DNA of 64,000 nucleotides from Altererythrobacter sp. (GTDB lineage Bacteria; Pseudomonadota; Alphaproteobacteria; Sphingomonadales; Sphingomonadaceae). A model generated the notes under the pieces. That model worked only from the letters and a program-made list of their open reading frames with translations, was not told where the DNA came from and did no database searches. The DNA is taken from assembly GCA_016793865.1 (NCBI GenBank), contig JAEULJ010000001.1, positions 62,001-126,000 of the forward strand. Direction: 5' to 3'. This document shows, in pieces, positions 10,405 through 22,337 of the stretch. Positions within the stretch are counted from its first letter, which is position 1; each line of letters starts with the position of its first letter. The translations under genes and the position numbers were made by a program.

Positions 10405-10474
10405 GCCTGCGCGCCCGCCGGCGGCGCCCGCGCCATCGCATCGAACATAGCAGTATCCGTCCCGGAGAGCGTCC

Positions 10475-10999
10475 ATGCCCCTTTCGCTTCACGCTGCCTT
10501 CGTCCCCAGCGCGCTCCAGATGCTGGGCACCTGCGATAATCTGCTCGACAAGGCCGAAGGCTGGTGCGCCGACACCGGTGGCGCTCCCGGTGAGATAATC
10601 GGCGCCCGCATCTATGAGAACATGCTGCCCTTCAGCTATCAGGTGAAAAGCGTGGCCGCGCATACCGCCGGCGCCATCGATGGCGTGCGCGCGGGGGTGT
10701 TCTCGCCCGAGCTGACGCCGCCCCCTGCCGATTTCGCAGGGCTGCGCGCCGCGATCCGGAAGGCGCGGCAGGCGCTCGAAGCGGTAAGCGAGGACGAACT
10801 GGAAGGTTTGCAGGACAATCCCGTGCGCTTCGTCTTCGGCGAGGCCAGCCTACCCTTCACCGCCGGGGATTTCCTGCTCACCTTCAGCCAGCCGAACTAC
10901 TACTTCCACGCCGCCACCGCTTACGACATCCTGCGGATGAAGGGCGTGGCGCTGTCCAAGCGCGATTTCATGGGCAAGCTGCGGCTGGCGACGGGCTAG
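10475..10999 (+). CDS. DUF1993 family protein
   Basis: A 174-aa protein matching DUF1993: an N-terminal helix (LSLHAAFVPSALQMLG), a central RIYENMLPFSYQVKS segment and a C-terminal QPNYYFHAATAYDILR, with the conserved YFH near the end. The fold is DinB-like (four-helix bundle) in related families. The molecular role is unknown. It lies 70 bases after gcrA on the same strand and converges on the SpeE-like gene. Confidence 0.85.
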   Translation: MPLSLHAAFVPSALQMLGTCDNLLDKAEGWCADTGGAPGEIIGARIYENMLPFSYQVKSVAAHTAGAIDGVRAGVFSPELTPPPADFAGLRAAIRKARQALEAVSEDELEGLQDNPVRFVFGEASLPFTAGDFLLTFSQPNYYFHAATAYDILRMKGVALSKRDFMGKLRLATG

Positions 11000-11012
11000 G
11001 ACGCCCGCGGCC

Positions 11013-11693
11013 CTATCGTTTCTCCGCGAACCAGATCGTGTGGCGCGGCCCCTTGTTGTTCGGGCGGGCGCGTACCGTGCGCTCCTCCACGGCCATGCCG
11101 GTCTCGCGCAGGCGCCGCGCGAAGGCGGGGTCGGGCGCGGCCGACCAGACCGCCAGCACACCGCCGGGATTGAGCGCATCGCGGGCACGCGCGAGGCCGG
11201 TGCGGGTGTAGAGCCGGCCATTGGCATCGCGCACAATTCCATCCGGCCCATTATCCACGTCGAGCAGGATCGCGTCATAGCCGGGCGTGGTGCCGTCCAC
11301 CGCATCGTCGATCAGCGCGGCGACATCGGCGATCACCACCTCGCCCCGGGGATCGTCTAGCGTATCGCCGGTGAGATGCGCGAGCGGCCCGCGCGCCCAG
11401 TCGAGAATATCGGGCACCACCTCGGCCACGGTGACCCTGCCACCGTCCGGCAGGCCCGCCAGCGCGGCGCGGAAGGTGTAGCCCAGGCCGTAGCCGCCGA
11501 TCAGGAGACGCGGGCGCGGCGCGGTCACCCGTTCCAGCGTCAGCACCGCGAGCTGTTCCTCGGAGAACTGCATCCGCGTTCCCATGAGTTCGTCGCGGCC
11601 GAGCATCACCACGAAATCGCGCCCGTGGCTTACCAGCGTGAGCGTTTCCCCGCCCGGGATGGCGGCGGTGACGAGGGTTTCGCGCGGCAGCAT
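11013..11693 (-). CDS. Small spermidine-synthase-like methyltransferase-fold protein
   Basis: From ATG at 11693 the protein is 226 aa. It has a Rossmann nucleotide-binding motif (LLIGGYGLGYTFRAAL), an acidic strand-end motif (VTVAEVVPDI) and ILLDVDNGPDGIV, as in spermidine synthase and SAM-dependent methyltransferase folds. Such stand-alone SpeE-like proteins are common in alphaproteobacteria and are not proven polyamine synthases. It lies directly downstream of pnp, separated by the pnp terminator hairpin. Longer in-frame starts run into pnp and look artefactual. Confidence 0.75.
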   Translation of the reverse strand: MLPRETLVTAAIPGGETLTLVSHGRDFVVMLGRDELMGTRMQFSEEQLAVLTLERVTAPRPRLLIGGYGLGYTFRAALAGLPDGGRVTVAEVVPDILDWARGPLAHLTGDTLDDPRGEVVIADVAALIDDAVDGTTPGYDAILLDVDNGPDGIVRDANGRLYTRTGLARARDALNPGGVLAVWSAAPDPAFARRLRETGMAVEERTVRARPNNKGPRHTIWFAEKR

Positions 11694-11716
11694 GATCGCA
11701 CTCCTTGCAAATGAAA

Positions 11717-11741
11717 GGGGCCGCGAAATGCTCGCGGCCCC
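11717..11741 (-). terminator. Hairpin after pnp
   Basis: A perfect 10-bp stem GGGGCCGCGA/TCGCGGCCCC with a 5-base loop lies 22 bases after the pnp stop. On the minus strand it is followed by the moderately U-rich CTTTCATTTG, so it probably ends pnp transcription, at least partly, before the SpeE-like gene. Confidence 0.7.
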
Positions 11742-11763
11742 CTCCTCTTTCTCGCGTTCCGGA

Positions 11764-14100
11764 TCAGTCCTTGAGGAAGTCCGGGATGTGGGCGCCGCCC
11801 TCGCGCGGACGATCGTCGCGATCCCTGCGCGGGCCGCGATCGCCGCGGGGGCCACGGTCACGGTCGCCTCCGTCACGGCGCGGGCCGCGGTCGCCACCAC
11901 GATCGCCGCGCGGGCCACGCCGGTCACCACGGTCGCCGCCACGATCCCCGCGCGGTTCGCGCGGCTCGCGCGGCGGACGGGTGTCCTCCAGCTCCTCGCC
12001 GGTTTCCTGATCGACGACGCGCATGGAAAGGCGAACCTTGCCACGCGGGTCGATCTCGAGAACCTTGACCTTCACCTCCTGGCCTTCCGAGACGACATCG
12101 GTCGGACGCTCCACGCGCTCGTTCTTCATTTCGCTGACATGGACGAGACCGTCCTTGCCGCCCATGAAGTTCACGAAGGCGCCGAAGTCGACGATGTTCA
12201 CGACCTTGCCGTTGTAGATCTTGCCGACTTCCGCTTCCTCGACGATGCCGAGGATCCACTTCTTCGCGGCTTCGATCTGGTCGGAATCGGAGGAGCTGAT
12301 CTTGATCACGCCCTCGTCGTCGATATCGACCTTGGCGCCGGTCTCGGCCACGATCTCGCGGATCACCTTGCCGCCGGTGCCGATGACGTCGCGGATCTTC
12401 GACTTGTCGATCTGGATCGTCTCGATGCGGGGGGCATGGCGGCTGACTTCGGTGCGGGCGGTGCCCAGCGCCTTCTGCATCTCGCCGCGGATATGCGTCA
12501 GACCGGCCTTCGCCTGATCCAGCGCCTTCTCCATGATGTCCTTGGTGATGCCGGCCACCTTGATGTCCATCTGGAGCGAGGTGATGCCAGCTTCGGTGCC
12601 GGCGACCTTGAAGTCCATGTCGCCCAGGTGGTCCTCGTCGCCGAGGATGTCGCTCAGAACCGTGAATTCCTTGCCCTCGAGGATCAGGCCCATCGCGATG
12701 CCCGAGACCGGGCGCGCGATCGGCACGCCGGCATCCATCATCGAAAGGCACCCGCCGCAAACCGTCGCCATCGAGCTCGAGCCATTGGACTCGGTGATGT
12801 CGGAGAGGACGCGGATGGTGTAGGGGAAGTCCTCGTGCGTGGGCAGCACGTTCTTGAGCGCGCGCCAGGCAAGCTTGCCGTGGCCGGTGTCACGCCGTGA
12901 CGGAGCGCCGAATCGCCCTACTTCGCCGACCGAATAGGGCGGGAAGTTGTAGTGCAGCATGAAGCGCTCGTAGGTGAGCCCTTCCAGCCCGTCGATCATC
13001 TGCTCGCTGTCCTTGGTGCCCAGCGTGGTCGAGCAGATCGCCTGCGTCTCGCCGCGGGTGAACAGCGCCGAACCGTGGGTACGGGGCAGAAAGCCGACCA
13101 TCGCCTCGATCGGGCGGACCTGATCGACCTTGCGGCCGTCGATGCGCGTGCCGTCCTTCAGGATCGACTTGCGCACGATGTCGCTTTCCAGCTTCTTCAC
13201 CAGCTTCAGCTTGCCGAGATATTCGGCCGGATCGTTGTGATCGAGGCCCTCGTAATGCGCGCGCGCCTTGGCGCGGGCGGCGTTGACGGCATCCTGGCGC
13301 TGGGCCTTGTTGGTGAGGCGGTAGGCGGCGGCGAGATCGTCACCGACGATACCGCGCAGTTCCGCCAGCGTGCCGGACTTGTCGCCGACCGGGGACAGTT
13401 CCCAGGCGTCCTTCGCCGCCTGCTCGGCCAGATCGACGATCGCGCCCACGACCTTGCGGCATTCGTCATGCGCGAACATGACGGCGCCCAGCATCTCGGC
13501 CTCGGTAAGCTCCTTGGCTTCCGATTCCACCATCATCACCGCGTCCTGCGTCGCGGCCACGATCAGGTCGAGGCGGCCGTCGCCGGCCAGCGCGGCATTC
13601 TGCTTGGGGTTGAGGATGTATTCGCCATTCGCGAAGCCGACGCGGCAGGCGCCGATCGGGCCCTGGAACGGCACGCCCGAGATCGTCAGCGCGGCGGATG
13701 CGGCGATCATCGCCAGCACGTCCGGCTCGTTCTCGCCGTCATAGCTGAAGACCTGCGCGATGACGTTGATCTCGTTGTAGAACCCCTCGGGGAACAGCGG
13801 GCGGCAGGGCCGGTCGATAAGGCGGCTGGTCAGCGTTTCCTTCTCGGTCGCCCCGCGCTCGCGCTTGAAGAAGCCGCCCGGGATGCGCCCGGCCGACGAG
13901 AATTTTTCCTGGTAGTGGACGGTGAGCGGGAAGAAGTCCTGCCCTTCCTTCACGGTGCGCGCGGCGGTGACAGCGCACAGCACCACGGTTTCGCCCAGCG
14001 TGGCGAGCACGGCGCCATCGGCCTGACGGGCCACGCGGCCGGTTTCCAGAGTGAGGGTCTTTCCGCCCCACTCCAGCTCTACTTTCTTGGTGTCGAACAT
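11764..14100 (-). CDS. pnp: Polyribonucleotide nucleotidyltransferase (PNPase)
   Basis: The product is 778 aa from ATG at 14100 ([13 protein letters not shown]). It catalyses phosphorolytic 3'-5' RNA decay as a trimer and commonly works in the degradosome. Order of domains: RNase PH 1, helical linker, RNase PH 2 ([30 protein letters not shown]), KH domain ([14 protein letters not shown]), and S1 domain ([16 protein letters not shown]). The last 60 residues are an unusual repeat of RGD, RGG and DRG units, absent from E. coli PNPase. It follows rpsO, the conserved order, and probably shares its promoter. Confidence 0.98.
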   Translation of the reverse strand: MFDTKKVELEWGGKTLTLETGRVARQADGAVLATLGETVVLCAVTAARTVKEGQDFFPLTVHYQEKFSSAGRIPGGFFKRERGATEKETLTSRLIDRPCRPLFPEGFYNEINVIAQVFSYDGENEPDVLAMIAASAALTISGVPFQGPIGACRVGFANGEYILNPKQNAALAGDGRLDLIVAATQDAVMMVESEAKELTEAEMLGAVMFAHDECRKVVGAIVDLAEQAAKDAWELSPVGDKSGTLAELRGIVGDDLAAAYRLTNKAQRQDAVNAARAKARAHYEGLDHNDPAEYLGKLKLVKKLESDIVRKSILKDGTRIDGRKVDQVRPIEAMVGFLPRTHGSALFTRGETQAICSTTLGTKDSEQMIDGLEGLTYERFMLHYNFPPYSVGEVGRFGAPSRRDTGHGKLAWRALKNVLPTHEDFPYTIRVLSDITESNGSSSMATVCGGCLSMMDAGVPIARPVSGIAMGLILEGKEFTVLSDILGDEDHLGDMDFKVAGTEAGITSLQMDIKVAGITKDIMEKALDQAKAGLTHIRGEMQKALGTARTEVSRHAPRIETIQIDKSKIRDVIGTGGKVIREIVAETGAKVDIDDEGVIKISSSDSDQIEAAKKWILGIVEEAEVGKIYNGKVVNIVDFGAFVNFMGGKDGLVHVSEMKNERVERPTDVVSEGQEVKVKVLEIDPRGKVRLSMRVVDQETGEELEDTRPPREPREPRGDRGGDRGDRRGPRGDRGGDRGPRRDGGDRDRGPRGDRGPRRDRDDRPREGGAHIPDFLKD

Positions 14101-14238
14101 GTGTTTTCCTTCTGACCCGCGCGCCACATTGCGCCGGGGGCCTCAAAGCCGGGGATGCCGTCCCGGTCCGGTGCGGGGCGCTCTGCGGCCCCTGTTGATG
14201 GCGCTTCGCCGGATTGCGAGCGCGCCAGATGCGAAGAA

Positions 14239-14255
14239 GGCGGCCCTCGGCCGCC
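14239..14255 (-). terminator. Hairpin between rpsO and pnp
   Basis: A stem GGCGGCC/GGCCGCC with a 3-base loop lies just after the rpsO stop and is followed on the minus strand by TTCTTCGC. In many bacteria the rpsO-pnp gap holds a leaky terminator plus RNase III processing sites. Here only the hairpin itself can be shown. Confidence 0.55.
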
Positions 14256-14271
14256 CTCCCCTCAAAATCTC

Positions 14272-14541
14272 TTACTTCCGAAGCCCGAGCTTCTGGATCA
14301 GCGCATTGTACCGCTCGACGTCGATCTTCTTGAGATAGGCGAGCAGGGTGCGGCGCTTGTTGACCATCATCAGCAGGCCGCGGCGCGAATGGTTGTCCTT
14401 GTGGTGGCCCTTGAAGTGCTCGGTTAGGTTGCGGATGCGCTCGGTGAGGATCGCGACCTGGACTTCGGGGGAGCCGGTATCGCCCTTTTCGCGGGCGTTG
14501 TCCTTGATGACTTCCTGCTTTTTTTCCGCGGTAATGGTCAT
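14272..14541 (-). CDS. rpsO: 30S ribosomal protein S15
   Basis: An 89-aa protein with the standard S15 sequence: [17 protein letters not shown] near residue 25, [16 protein letters not shown] in the middle, and [20 protein letters not shown] at the end. It binds 16S rRNA helices 20-22 and nucleates the platform of the small subunit. It sits between truB and pnp, the order seen across proteobacteria. Confidence 0.98.
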   Translation of the reverse strand: MTITAEKKQEVIKDNAREKGDTGSPEVQVAILTERIRNLTEHFKGHHKDNHSRRGLLMMVNKRRTLLAYLKKIDVERYNALIQKLGLRK

Positions 14542-14546
14542 TCGTG

Positions 14547-15566
14547 TTACTCCGCGACATCGTTTGGTAGGTTGAAGCCCCGGACGACCTTGGCCGTCCC
14601 TTGCGTCACATCCATCAGCGCAACGGGCAGATCACCCAGCTTGGCGAGATGGAGCCCGTCAGCCCGATACGAACCGGGGGGCAATTCCGACAATTCACGG
14701 CCCTGTCGGACCGCCTGCGCGCTTGTCGGATCGAGTGCGAGGGCCGGGATGTCGTCCAGCCCCGCCTCCAGCGGCAGGAGGTGGTCTTGAAGGCGCGCGC
14801 CCTTGCCGATTTCGTTCAGCTTGTCCAGCGAAATCGCCCGGTCCTGGTGGAACGGGCCGGCCTTCACGCGGCGCAGATAGGTGACGTGACCGACGGTGCC
14901 CAACGCGTGCGCGATGTCCCGAGCCAGCGATCGGATATAGGTGCCCTTGGAGACGTGCGCGCGCAAGGTGATGTGGCCGAGCCCTTCCCCTTCAGGGGAC
15001 GGATTGGGGTGGGGGCTGTCGGCAGCGATGGCACCTCCCGCACCCCCATCCCCTCCGCTGAAGGCAAGGGGTGAGAGCGCCTGGATCGTCACGGCGCGGG
15101 TCGCCAGTTCCACCTCGGCCCCGCTACGGGCAAGATCATACGCCCGCCGGCCATCCACCTTGAGCGCCGAATAGGCCGGCGGCACCTGCTCGATCGGCCC
15201 GGTGAAGCGCGGCAGGATCGCCTCGATCTCCGCGCGGGAGGGAAAATGCCCGCACCTTGCGACAACCTCGCCCTCGGCATCGAGCGTGTCGGTTTCCTCG
15301 CCGAAACGGATCGTGAAGTCATAGACCTTGCTCGCATCGAGCATCCGCCCCGCGAGCTTGGTCGCCTCGCCCAGTGCGATCGGCAGCACGCCTTCCGCCA
15401 GCGGGTCCAGCGTGCCGCCGTGGCCCACCTTGACCTTGCCGTATCCCGCCTCGCGCAGATTGCGCTTCACCGCGCCCACGGCCTGGGTGGAACCCAGCCC
15501 GCGCGGCTTGTCGAGGATCAGCCAGCCGTGCGGCGGTGCCTTCCGGTCCTGCGAAAAATCAGCCAC
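14547..15566 (-). CDS. truB: tRNA pseudouridine-55 synthase TruB with an in-frame insertion
   Basis: The enzyme makes pseudouridine 55 in the T-loop of tRNAs. The chosen start is GTG at 15566, overlapping the M50 protease stop by 8 bases, which gives 339 aa. Motifs: [37 protein letters not shown] with the catalytic Asp in [25 protein letters not shown], and [15 protein letters not shown]. Between LSPLAF and HITLRAHV (residues about 164-195) lies a low-complexity segment containing [11 protein letters not shown]. It is encoded by a palindromic repeat and is not part of the normal family fold. Confidence 0.95.
   Translation of the reverse strand: MADFSQDRKAPPHGWLILDKPRGLGSTQAVGAVKRNLREAGYGKVKVGHGGTLDPLAEGVLPIALGEATKLAGRMLDASKVYDFTIRFGEETDTLDAEGEVVARCGHFPSRAEIEAILPRFTGPIEQVPPAYSALKVDGRRAYDLARSGAEVELATRAVTIQALSPLAFSGGDGGAGGAIAADSPHPNPSPEGEGLGHITLRAHVSKGTYIRSLARDIAHALGTVGHVTYLRRVKAGPFHQDRAISLDKLNEIGKGARLQDHLLPLEAGLDDIPALALDPTSAQAVRQGRELSELPPGSYRADGLHLAKLGDLPVALMDVTQGTAKVVRGFNLPNDVAE
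14982..15075. repeat. REP/MITE-like palindromic element inside truB
   Basis: Imperfect inverted arms of about 34 bases (14982-15015 and 15041-15075) share ACCCC.AATCC, CTGAAGG and AAGGGG blocks and are separated by about 25 bases. The element is read in frame on the minus strand, giving a proline, glycine and glutamate-rich insertion. Short palindromes with this CCCCTTCAGGGG core are, as I recall, dispersed in sphingomonad genomes. Confidence 0.65.
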
Positions 15567-16227
15567 CGGCGAAGAACGCCGCGACCGCCAGGTACCGGCC
15601 AAGCAGCCACTGGACCGGCGGGCCAATCAAACGCTGCACGATGTCGAGAGCCGGGAACGCCCAGGCTGCGGCGATGAGCGCCAGAAACAGCACCATACCA
15701 TAGGGACGCAGCCTTTCGTAGCGCGCGGCCCAGCGGCGAGGCAGCAGGCCTTCCACGATGTGCGAGCCGTCGAAGGGCGGGATCGGCAGCAGGTTGAAAG
15801 TGCCGATGAAGAGATTGATGAGGAGGAAGGTGACCAGTCCCTGCCTGACCAGCGCCGATGGCTCGCCCACATAGGTCACGAGGCCCAGCATCGCCGCGGC
15901 GATCAGCGCCAGCAGGAAGTTGGTCGCTGGGCCGGCCGCCGCCACCGCCATCATTCCGCCACGCGGGTTGCGGAGCCGCGCCGCATCGACCGGTACGGGC
16001 TTCGCCCAGCCGAACACCGGCGCGCCGACCAAGGCCAGGAATCCCGGCACCACCACCGTCCCGACCGGATCGACATGGCGGATGGGGTTGAGCGTCAGCC
16101 GCCGCTGCTCCTTCGCAGTGGGATCGCCCAGCGCCAGCGCGGCCCAGCCGTGCGCGACCTCGTGGAACACGATCGCGACGATCAGGCAGGGCAGGAGGAC
16201 GAGCGCGAGTTGCAGCGTTTCGGTCAT
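15559..16227 (-). CDS. Site-2 protease-like membrane peptidase (M50)
   Basis: A 222-aa polytopic membrane protein. The zinc-binding HEVAH motif (VFHEVAHGWAALALGD) is in the first transmembrane segment, and the second metal motif is FNLLPIPPFDGSHIV. It lacks a PDZ domain, so it belongs to the short FwdE/YwhC-like M50 group rather than RseP. Intramembrane cleavage is expected but substrates are unknown. The gene overlaps truB and follows tdk by six bases, so it is co-transcribed with the ribosome-maturation block. Confidence 0.9.
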   Translation of the reverse strand: MTETLQLALVLLPCLIVAIVFHEVAHGWAALALGDPTAKEQRRLTLNPIRHVDPVGTVVVPGFLALVGAPVFGWAKPVPVDAARLRNPRGGMMAVAAAGPATNFLLALIAAAMLGLVTYVGEPSALVRQGLVTFLLINLFIGTFNLLPIPPFDGSHIVEGLLPRRWAARYERLRPYGMVLFLALIAAAWAFPALDIVQRLIGPPVQWLLGRYLAVAAFFAGG

Positions 16228-16233
16228 GGCCGC

Positions 16234-16815
16234 CTATCTGGTGTCGGCGAGCGCTTCGGTGAAGTGGCGGCGGCACAGCGCGACATAGCGCTCGTTTCCG
16301 CCCACTTCGGTCTGCGCGCCGGCTCTGACCGCCGCACCGTCCGCTCCCACGCGCATATTCATCGTCGCCTTGCGGCCGCAGTGGCACACGCCCTTCAGCT
16401 CTACCAGCGAATCGGCGATGCCGAGGAGCACGGCCGAACCGGGAAACAGGTCGCCGCGGAAATCCGTCCGCAGCCCATAGCACAGCACCGGGATATTCGC
16501 CTCGTCGGCCAGCCGCGCGCATTGCCACACCTGCTTGGCGGTGAGGAACTGCGCCTCGTCCACCAGGACGCAGGCCAGCCCGCCGCTCTCGTGCCGCGCC
16601 AGCGTCTCGCCCCACAGGTCGGTGCCCGGCGTGTAGCGATCGGCATCCGCCTCCAGCCCGATACGGCTGCGGACCATCCCTTCGGAACGTGTATCGAGCG
16701 CCGCTGTCCACAGCATCGTCGCCATGCCGCGCTCGCGATAGTTGAAATCGGCCTGGAGCAGGTTGGTCGATTTGCCGGCGTTCATGCTGGCGTAGTAGAA
16801 ATAGAGCTTAGCCAT
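16234..16815 (-). CDS. tdk: Thymidine kinase
   Basis: A 193-aa type II thymidine kinase that phosphorylates thymidine to dTMP in salvage. It shows the P-loop YYASMNAGKSTNLLQ, the Walker B-like VDEAQFL, the lasso-forming region and the zinc cysteines (VCHCGRKATMNMR, LCRRHF). It overlaps the rbfA stop by one base (TGATG-type coupling) and precedes the M50 gene. Confidence 0.96.
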   Translation of the reverse strand: MAKLYFYYASMNAGKSTNLLQADFNYRERGMATMLWTAALDTRSEGMVRSRIGLEADADRYTPGTDLWGETLARHESGGLACVLVDEAQFLTAKQVWQCARLADEANIPVLCYGLRTDFRGDLFPGSAVLLGIADSLVELKGVCHCGRKATMNMRVGADGAAVRAGAQTEVGGNERYVALCRRHFTEALADTR

Positions 16816-17222
16816 CAGTCCTCGCCCAGCTCGCCCAGGTCGCGGGCCACGCGCGGATCGTCCAGCAACCGCTCGATCCGCTCGGCCTCGTCGAAGCTCT
16901 CGTCGGACCGGAAGGAGAGGCGCGGCGCGAATTTGAGGCCGAGCCGCTGGGCGACCTCCTTCTGGAAGAACGCCGTGTTGGTACGCAGCGCCTTCAGCAC
17001 GGCGGCCTCGTCCTCGCCCAGCAGCGGCTTTACGAATGCCTTGGCGTTGCGCAGGTCGGGCGTCATCCGCACCTCGGTGACGGAGACCGAATGCGCGGTC
17101 AGCACATCGTCATGCGCCTCACCCCGCGCGAGCAGCTCGCTGAGGATATGCCGCACCCGCTCGCCCACCTTGAGGACGCGGACCGATTGCTGTTCGGGAG
17201 TGGCGGAGTGGCGGGCCATCAT
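16815..17222 (-). CDS. rbfA: Ribosome-binding factor A
   Basis: A 135-aa cold-shock ribosome maturation factor acting on 16S rRNA 5' processing in the 30S subunit. Motifs: [18 protein letters not shown] near the N-terminus, [19 protein letters not shown] in the KH-like fold, and [19 protein letters not shown]-like text at the end (here [20 protein letters not shown]). It follows infB, as in most bacteria, but with an unusually structured 181-base gap. Confidence 0.95.
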   Translation of the reverse strand: MMARHSATPEQQSVRVLKVGERVRHILSELLARGEAHDDVLTAHSVSVTEVRMTPDLRNAKAFVKPLLGEDEAAVLKALRTNTAFFQKEVAQRLGLKFAPRLSFRSDESFDEAERIERLLDDPRVARDLGELGED

Positions 17223-17294
17223 ACCTCACGACAAGATGCGACAATTCGCGACGGGCCTTCGGCGCGGAGCCGGCCTATAGCATCGTTCAGACGC

Positions 17295-17396
17295 TGCGGC
17301 TCCGGCCTGACCCTTCCCTCCCCCTTCGGGATTCGGAGCCGCAGACATTCTCGACCCCTTCGAGAACGGGGCGCCCAAGCGGGCGCCCCATTTTTT
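17295..17396. repeat. Cluster of palindromes and a plus-strand intrinsic terminator between infB and rbfA
   Basis: Three hairpins are stacked in about 100 bases. A 10-bp TGCGGCTCCG/CGGAGCCGCA pair spans 17295-17343. TTCTCGA/TCGAGAA spans 17348-17366. GGGGCGCCC/GGGCGCCCC at 17368-17389 is followed by ATTTTTT. The T-run lies on the plus strand, so the last hairpin is an intrinsic terminator for transcription opposite to the infB-rbfA operon. On the minus strand it has no U-tract. Confidence 0.75.
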
Positions 17397-17403
17397 GTTC
17401 AAC

Positions 17404-19926
<2,523 letters not shown>

Positions 19927-19942
19927 CTGACTCGTGCTTCCT

Positions 19943-20695
19943 TCAAATCTCGTCATCGTCCGGGGCGCGCGAGATGGGCTCGCCCCCTGAATTGCTGTCC
20001 GCAGACCAGGTCTCGCTGGTCCCAAGAAAATGCTGCAGGCGCTCAAGCGGGGCGTTTACCCGCGCGGCGGCCCTGGGATCGCCCAGCGCCAGGTGGACGA
20101 CATTGTCGCGGCCCAGTGCCACAGACAGCGCCGCCCGGTCCAGTGGCAAGATGTCCCCGCGTTCACCGGAACCTTCGCGGTCCAAACCCACGCGCCAGGC
20201 CTGGTCGAGCTTCTTGCGCCCGTCCTCGCTGGAATCGCTGGCATGGAACAACTGCTCGACCCCGCCCGCGCGGGCGGTTTCGGCGATACGCTGGGTGCCC
20301 AGTATGAGCGTGCCGGCACGCATTTCCAGGCCCAGCCGGTCGGCAAGCGCGCGGCGCAGCGCCTCCTCGATACGAGCCGGAAGGTCCGCGGGAATGTCGA
20401 GCGCGCCCGATTTGAAGGCCCGCGCAAGCGCCGCCTTGAGCTTGCCCCCGCCCTTGCCGGCGCCGAGCGCGGCTTCGAGCTCGGCGCGGCTTACCCCGAT
20501 CCAGGCCCCGCGGCCCGGCGCCTTGGCGTGAACATCGGGCAGCACCAGGCCGTCGGGCGAAACCGCCAGCCTGACAAGCTCTGCGCGCGCGCCATGCTCC
20601 CCGGAGAGGATGCAGCGGCGCTCGGGCCCCGCCTTGTCGGAGCCTCGCGCGTCAACGATGTCGGAGCTTACGCGCTCATTGTTCGGAGTCCGCAT
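19943..20695 (-). CDS. ylxR: YlxR (DUF448) RNA-binding protein with C-terminal L7Ae-like domain
   Basis: The 250-aa protein has a YlxR domain near residues 24-80 (RRCILSGEHG, PDVHAKAPGRGAWI) and a C-terminal part resembling the L7Ae/L30e fold (EMRAGTLILGTQRIAETARAG). E. coli lacks this fused form. In alphaproteobacteria it regularly lies between nusA and infB. YlxR-type proteins bind RNA or nucleoid targets and have been linked to RNase P and transcription control in other groups. The specific role here is not known. It overlaps the nusA 3' end by 20 bases. Confidence 0.9.
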   Translation of the reverse strand: MRTPNNERVSSDIVDARGSDKAGPERRCILSGEHGARAELVRLAVSPDGLVLPDVHAKAPGRGAWIGVSRAELEAALGAGKGGGKLKAALARAFKSGALDIPADLPARIEEALRRALADRLGLEMRAGTLILGTQRIAETARAGGVEQLFHASDSSEDGRKKLDQAWRVGLDREGSGERGDILPLDRAALSVALGRDNVVHLALGDPRAAARVNAPLERLQHFLGTSETWSADSNSGGEPISRAPDDDEI

Positions 20696-22337
20696 GCGCG
20701 GCCTCCTGCGTATCGGCTGCGGCCGTAGCCGGCTCTTCGTCCTCGAACCAGTGCGCGCGGGCAGCCATGATGATCTCGTTGCCCTGCTCTTCGCTGAGGC
20801 CGTACTCGCCCAGCACGCCGCCCTTGTCCTCGGGGCGGGCGCGGACCTGCTCGCTGCGCAGGCGCGGCCCTTCGGCCGGGGCCTGGCGGCGACGCGGTGC
20901 CTCGCGCTTCTTGGCGATCAGCTCGTCGGTGGCCAGATCGGCCAGGTCGTCGAGCGTCTTGATCCCGGCCTTGCCCAGCGTGACCAGCATGGCCTCGGTC
21001 AGATGCGGGATTTCCGCCAGCGCATCCTCCACGCCGAGCGCGGTGCGCTCCTCGCGATAGGCCGTCTCGCGCCGTTCGATCGCTTCCTGCGCGCGGCTTT
21101 GGAGCTCCTCGGCCAGTTCCTGGTCGAAGCCTTCGATTCCGGCCAGCTCGTCGAGCTCGACATAGGCGACCTCCTCGAGCTCGGCGAAACCCTCGGCCAC
21201 CAGAAGCTGGCTCAGCGTCTCGTCGACGTCGAGTTCTTCCTCGAAGCTCTTGGAGCGCTCGGCGAATTCCTTCTGCCGCTTGGCGGAGGATTCCTCCTCG
21301 GTCATGATGTCGATCTGGTGGCCGGTCAGCTGGCTGGCCAGCCGCACGTTCTGGCCGCGGCGGCCGATCGCCAGCGAAAGCTGGTCGTCGGGCACCACCA
21401 CCTCGATGCGGCCGTCGTCCTCGTCGAGCACCACGCGGCTGACGGTCGCCGGCTGGAGCGCGTTGACGATGAAGGTGGCCTGATCGTCGCTCCAGGGGAT
21501 GATGTCGATCTTCTCGCCCTGCAGTTCCTGCACCACCGCCTGCACGCGGCTGCCCTTCATGCCGACGCAGGCGCCGACCGGATCGATGCTGGAATCGCGG
21601 CTGATGACGCCGATCTTGGCGCGGCTGCCCGGATCGCGGGCAGCAGCCTTGATCTCGATCACATTGTCATAGATCTCGGGCACTTCCTGCGCGAACAGCT
21701 TCTTCATGAACTCGGGGTGCGCGCGGCTCAGGAAGATCTGCGGGCCGCGGTTGTTGCGCTCCACCTTGGTGATGAGCGCGCGGACACGCTCGCCGGTGCG
21801 CGCGGCCTCGCGGGGGATCTGCTGATCGCGGCGGATCACGCCTTCGGCGCGGCCGAGGTTGACGATCACATGGCCGAATTCGACCGATTTGATGACGCCG
21901 GTGATGATCTCGCCGGCGCGATCCTTGAATTCCTCGAACTGGCGCTCGCGCTCGGCGTCGCGGACCTTCTGGAAGATGACCTGCTTGGCGCTCTGCGCGT
22001 CGATGCGGCCGAGATCGACCGGGGGCAGCGGGTCGACGATGAAGTCACCCAGCTTGGCGCCCTTGTCGAGCTTCTGCGCGGCCTTGAGATCGACCTGCTT
22101 GAAGTAGTCCTCGACCTCCTCGACCACCTCGACCACGCGCCACAGGCGCAGATCGCCCGACACGGGATCGAGCTTGGCGCGAATGTCGTTCTCCGCACCG
22201 TAGCGGGCGCGCGCGGCCTTCTGGATCGCCTCTTCCATCGCCTCGATGACGATGGCCTTGTCGATCATCTTCTCGCTCGCCACGGAATTGGCGATCGCGA
22301 GGAGTTCTGCCTTGTTCGCGGAAATGGCGGTGGCCAT
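20676..22337 (-). CDS. nusA: Transcription termination/antitermination factor NusA
   Basis: A 553-aa protein with the N-terminal RNA-polymerase-binding domain, an S1 domain (GEIITGVIKSVEFGHVIVNL), two KH domains (DPVGACVGMKGSRVQAVVQE and LAIGRRGQNVRLASQL) and C-terminal helix-hairpin-helix repeats (LVTLGKAGIKTLDDLADL). The C-terminus has an extra acidic, Ala-rich tail. NusA controls pausing, termination and antitermination. It starts at 22337, exactly where rimP ends, giving tight coupling. Confidence 0.98.
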   Translation of the reverse strand: MATAISANKAELLAIANSVASEKMIDKAIVIEAMEEAIQKAARARYGAENDIRAKLDPVSGDLRLWRVVEVVEEVEDYFKQVDLKAAQKLDKGAKLGDFIVDPLPPVDLGRIDAQSAKQVIFQKVRDAERERQFEEFKDRAGEIITGVIKSVEFGHVIVNLGRAEGVIRRDQQIPREAARTGERVRALITKVERNNRGPQIFLSRAHPEFMKKLFAQEVPEIYDNVIEIKAAARDPGSRAKIGVISRDSSIDPVGACVGMKGSRVQAVVQELQGEKIDIIPWSDDQATFIVNALQPATVSRVVLDEDDGRIEVVVPDDQLSLAIGRRGQNVRLASQLTGHQIDIMTEEESSAKRQKEFAERSKSFEEELDVDETLSQLLVAEGFAELEEVAYVELDELAGIEGFDQELAEELQSRAQEAIERRETAYREERTALGVEDALAEIPHLTEAMLVTLGKAGIKTLDDLADLATDELIAKKREAPRRRQAPAEGPRLRSEQVRARPEDKGGVLGEYGLSEEQGNEIIMAARAHWFEDEEPATAAADTQEAAHADSEQ

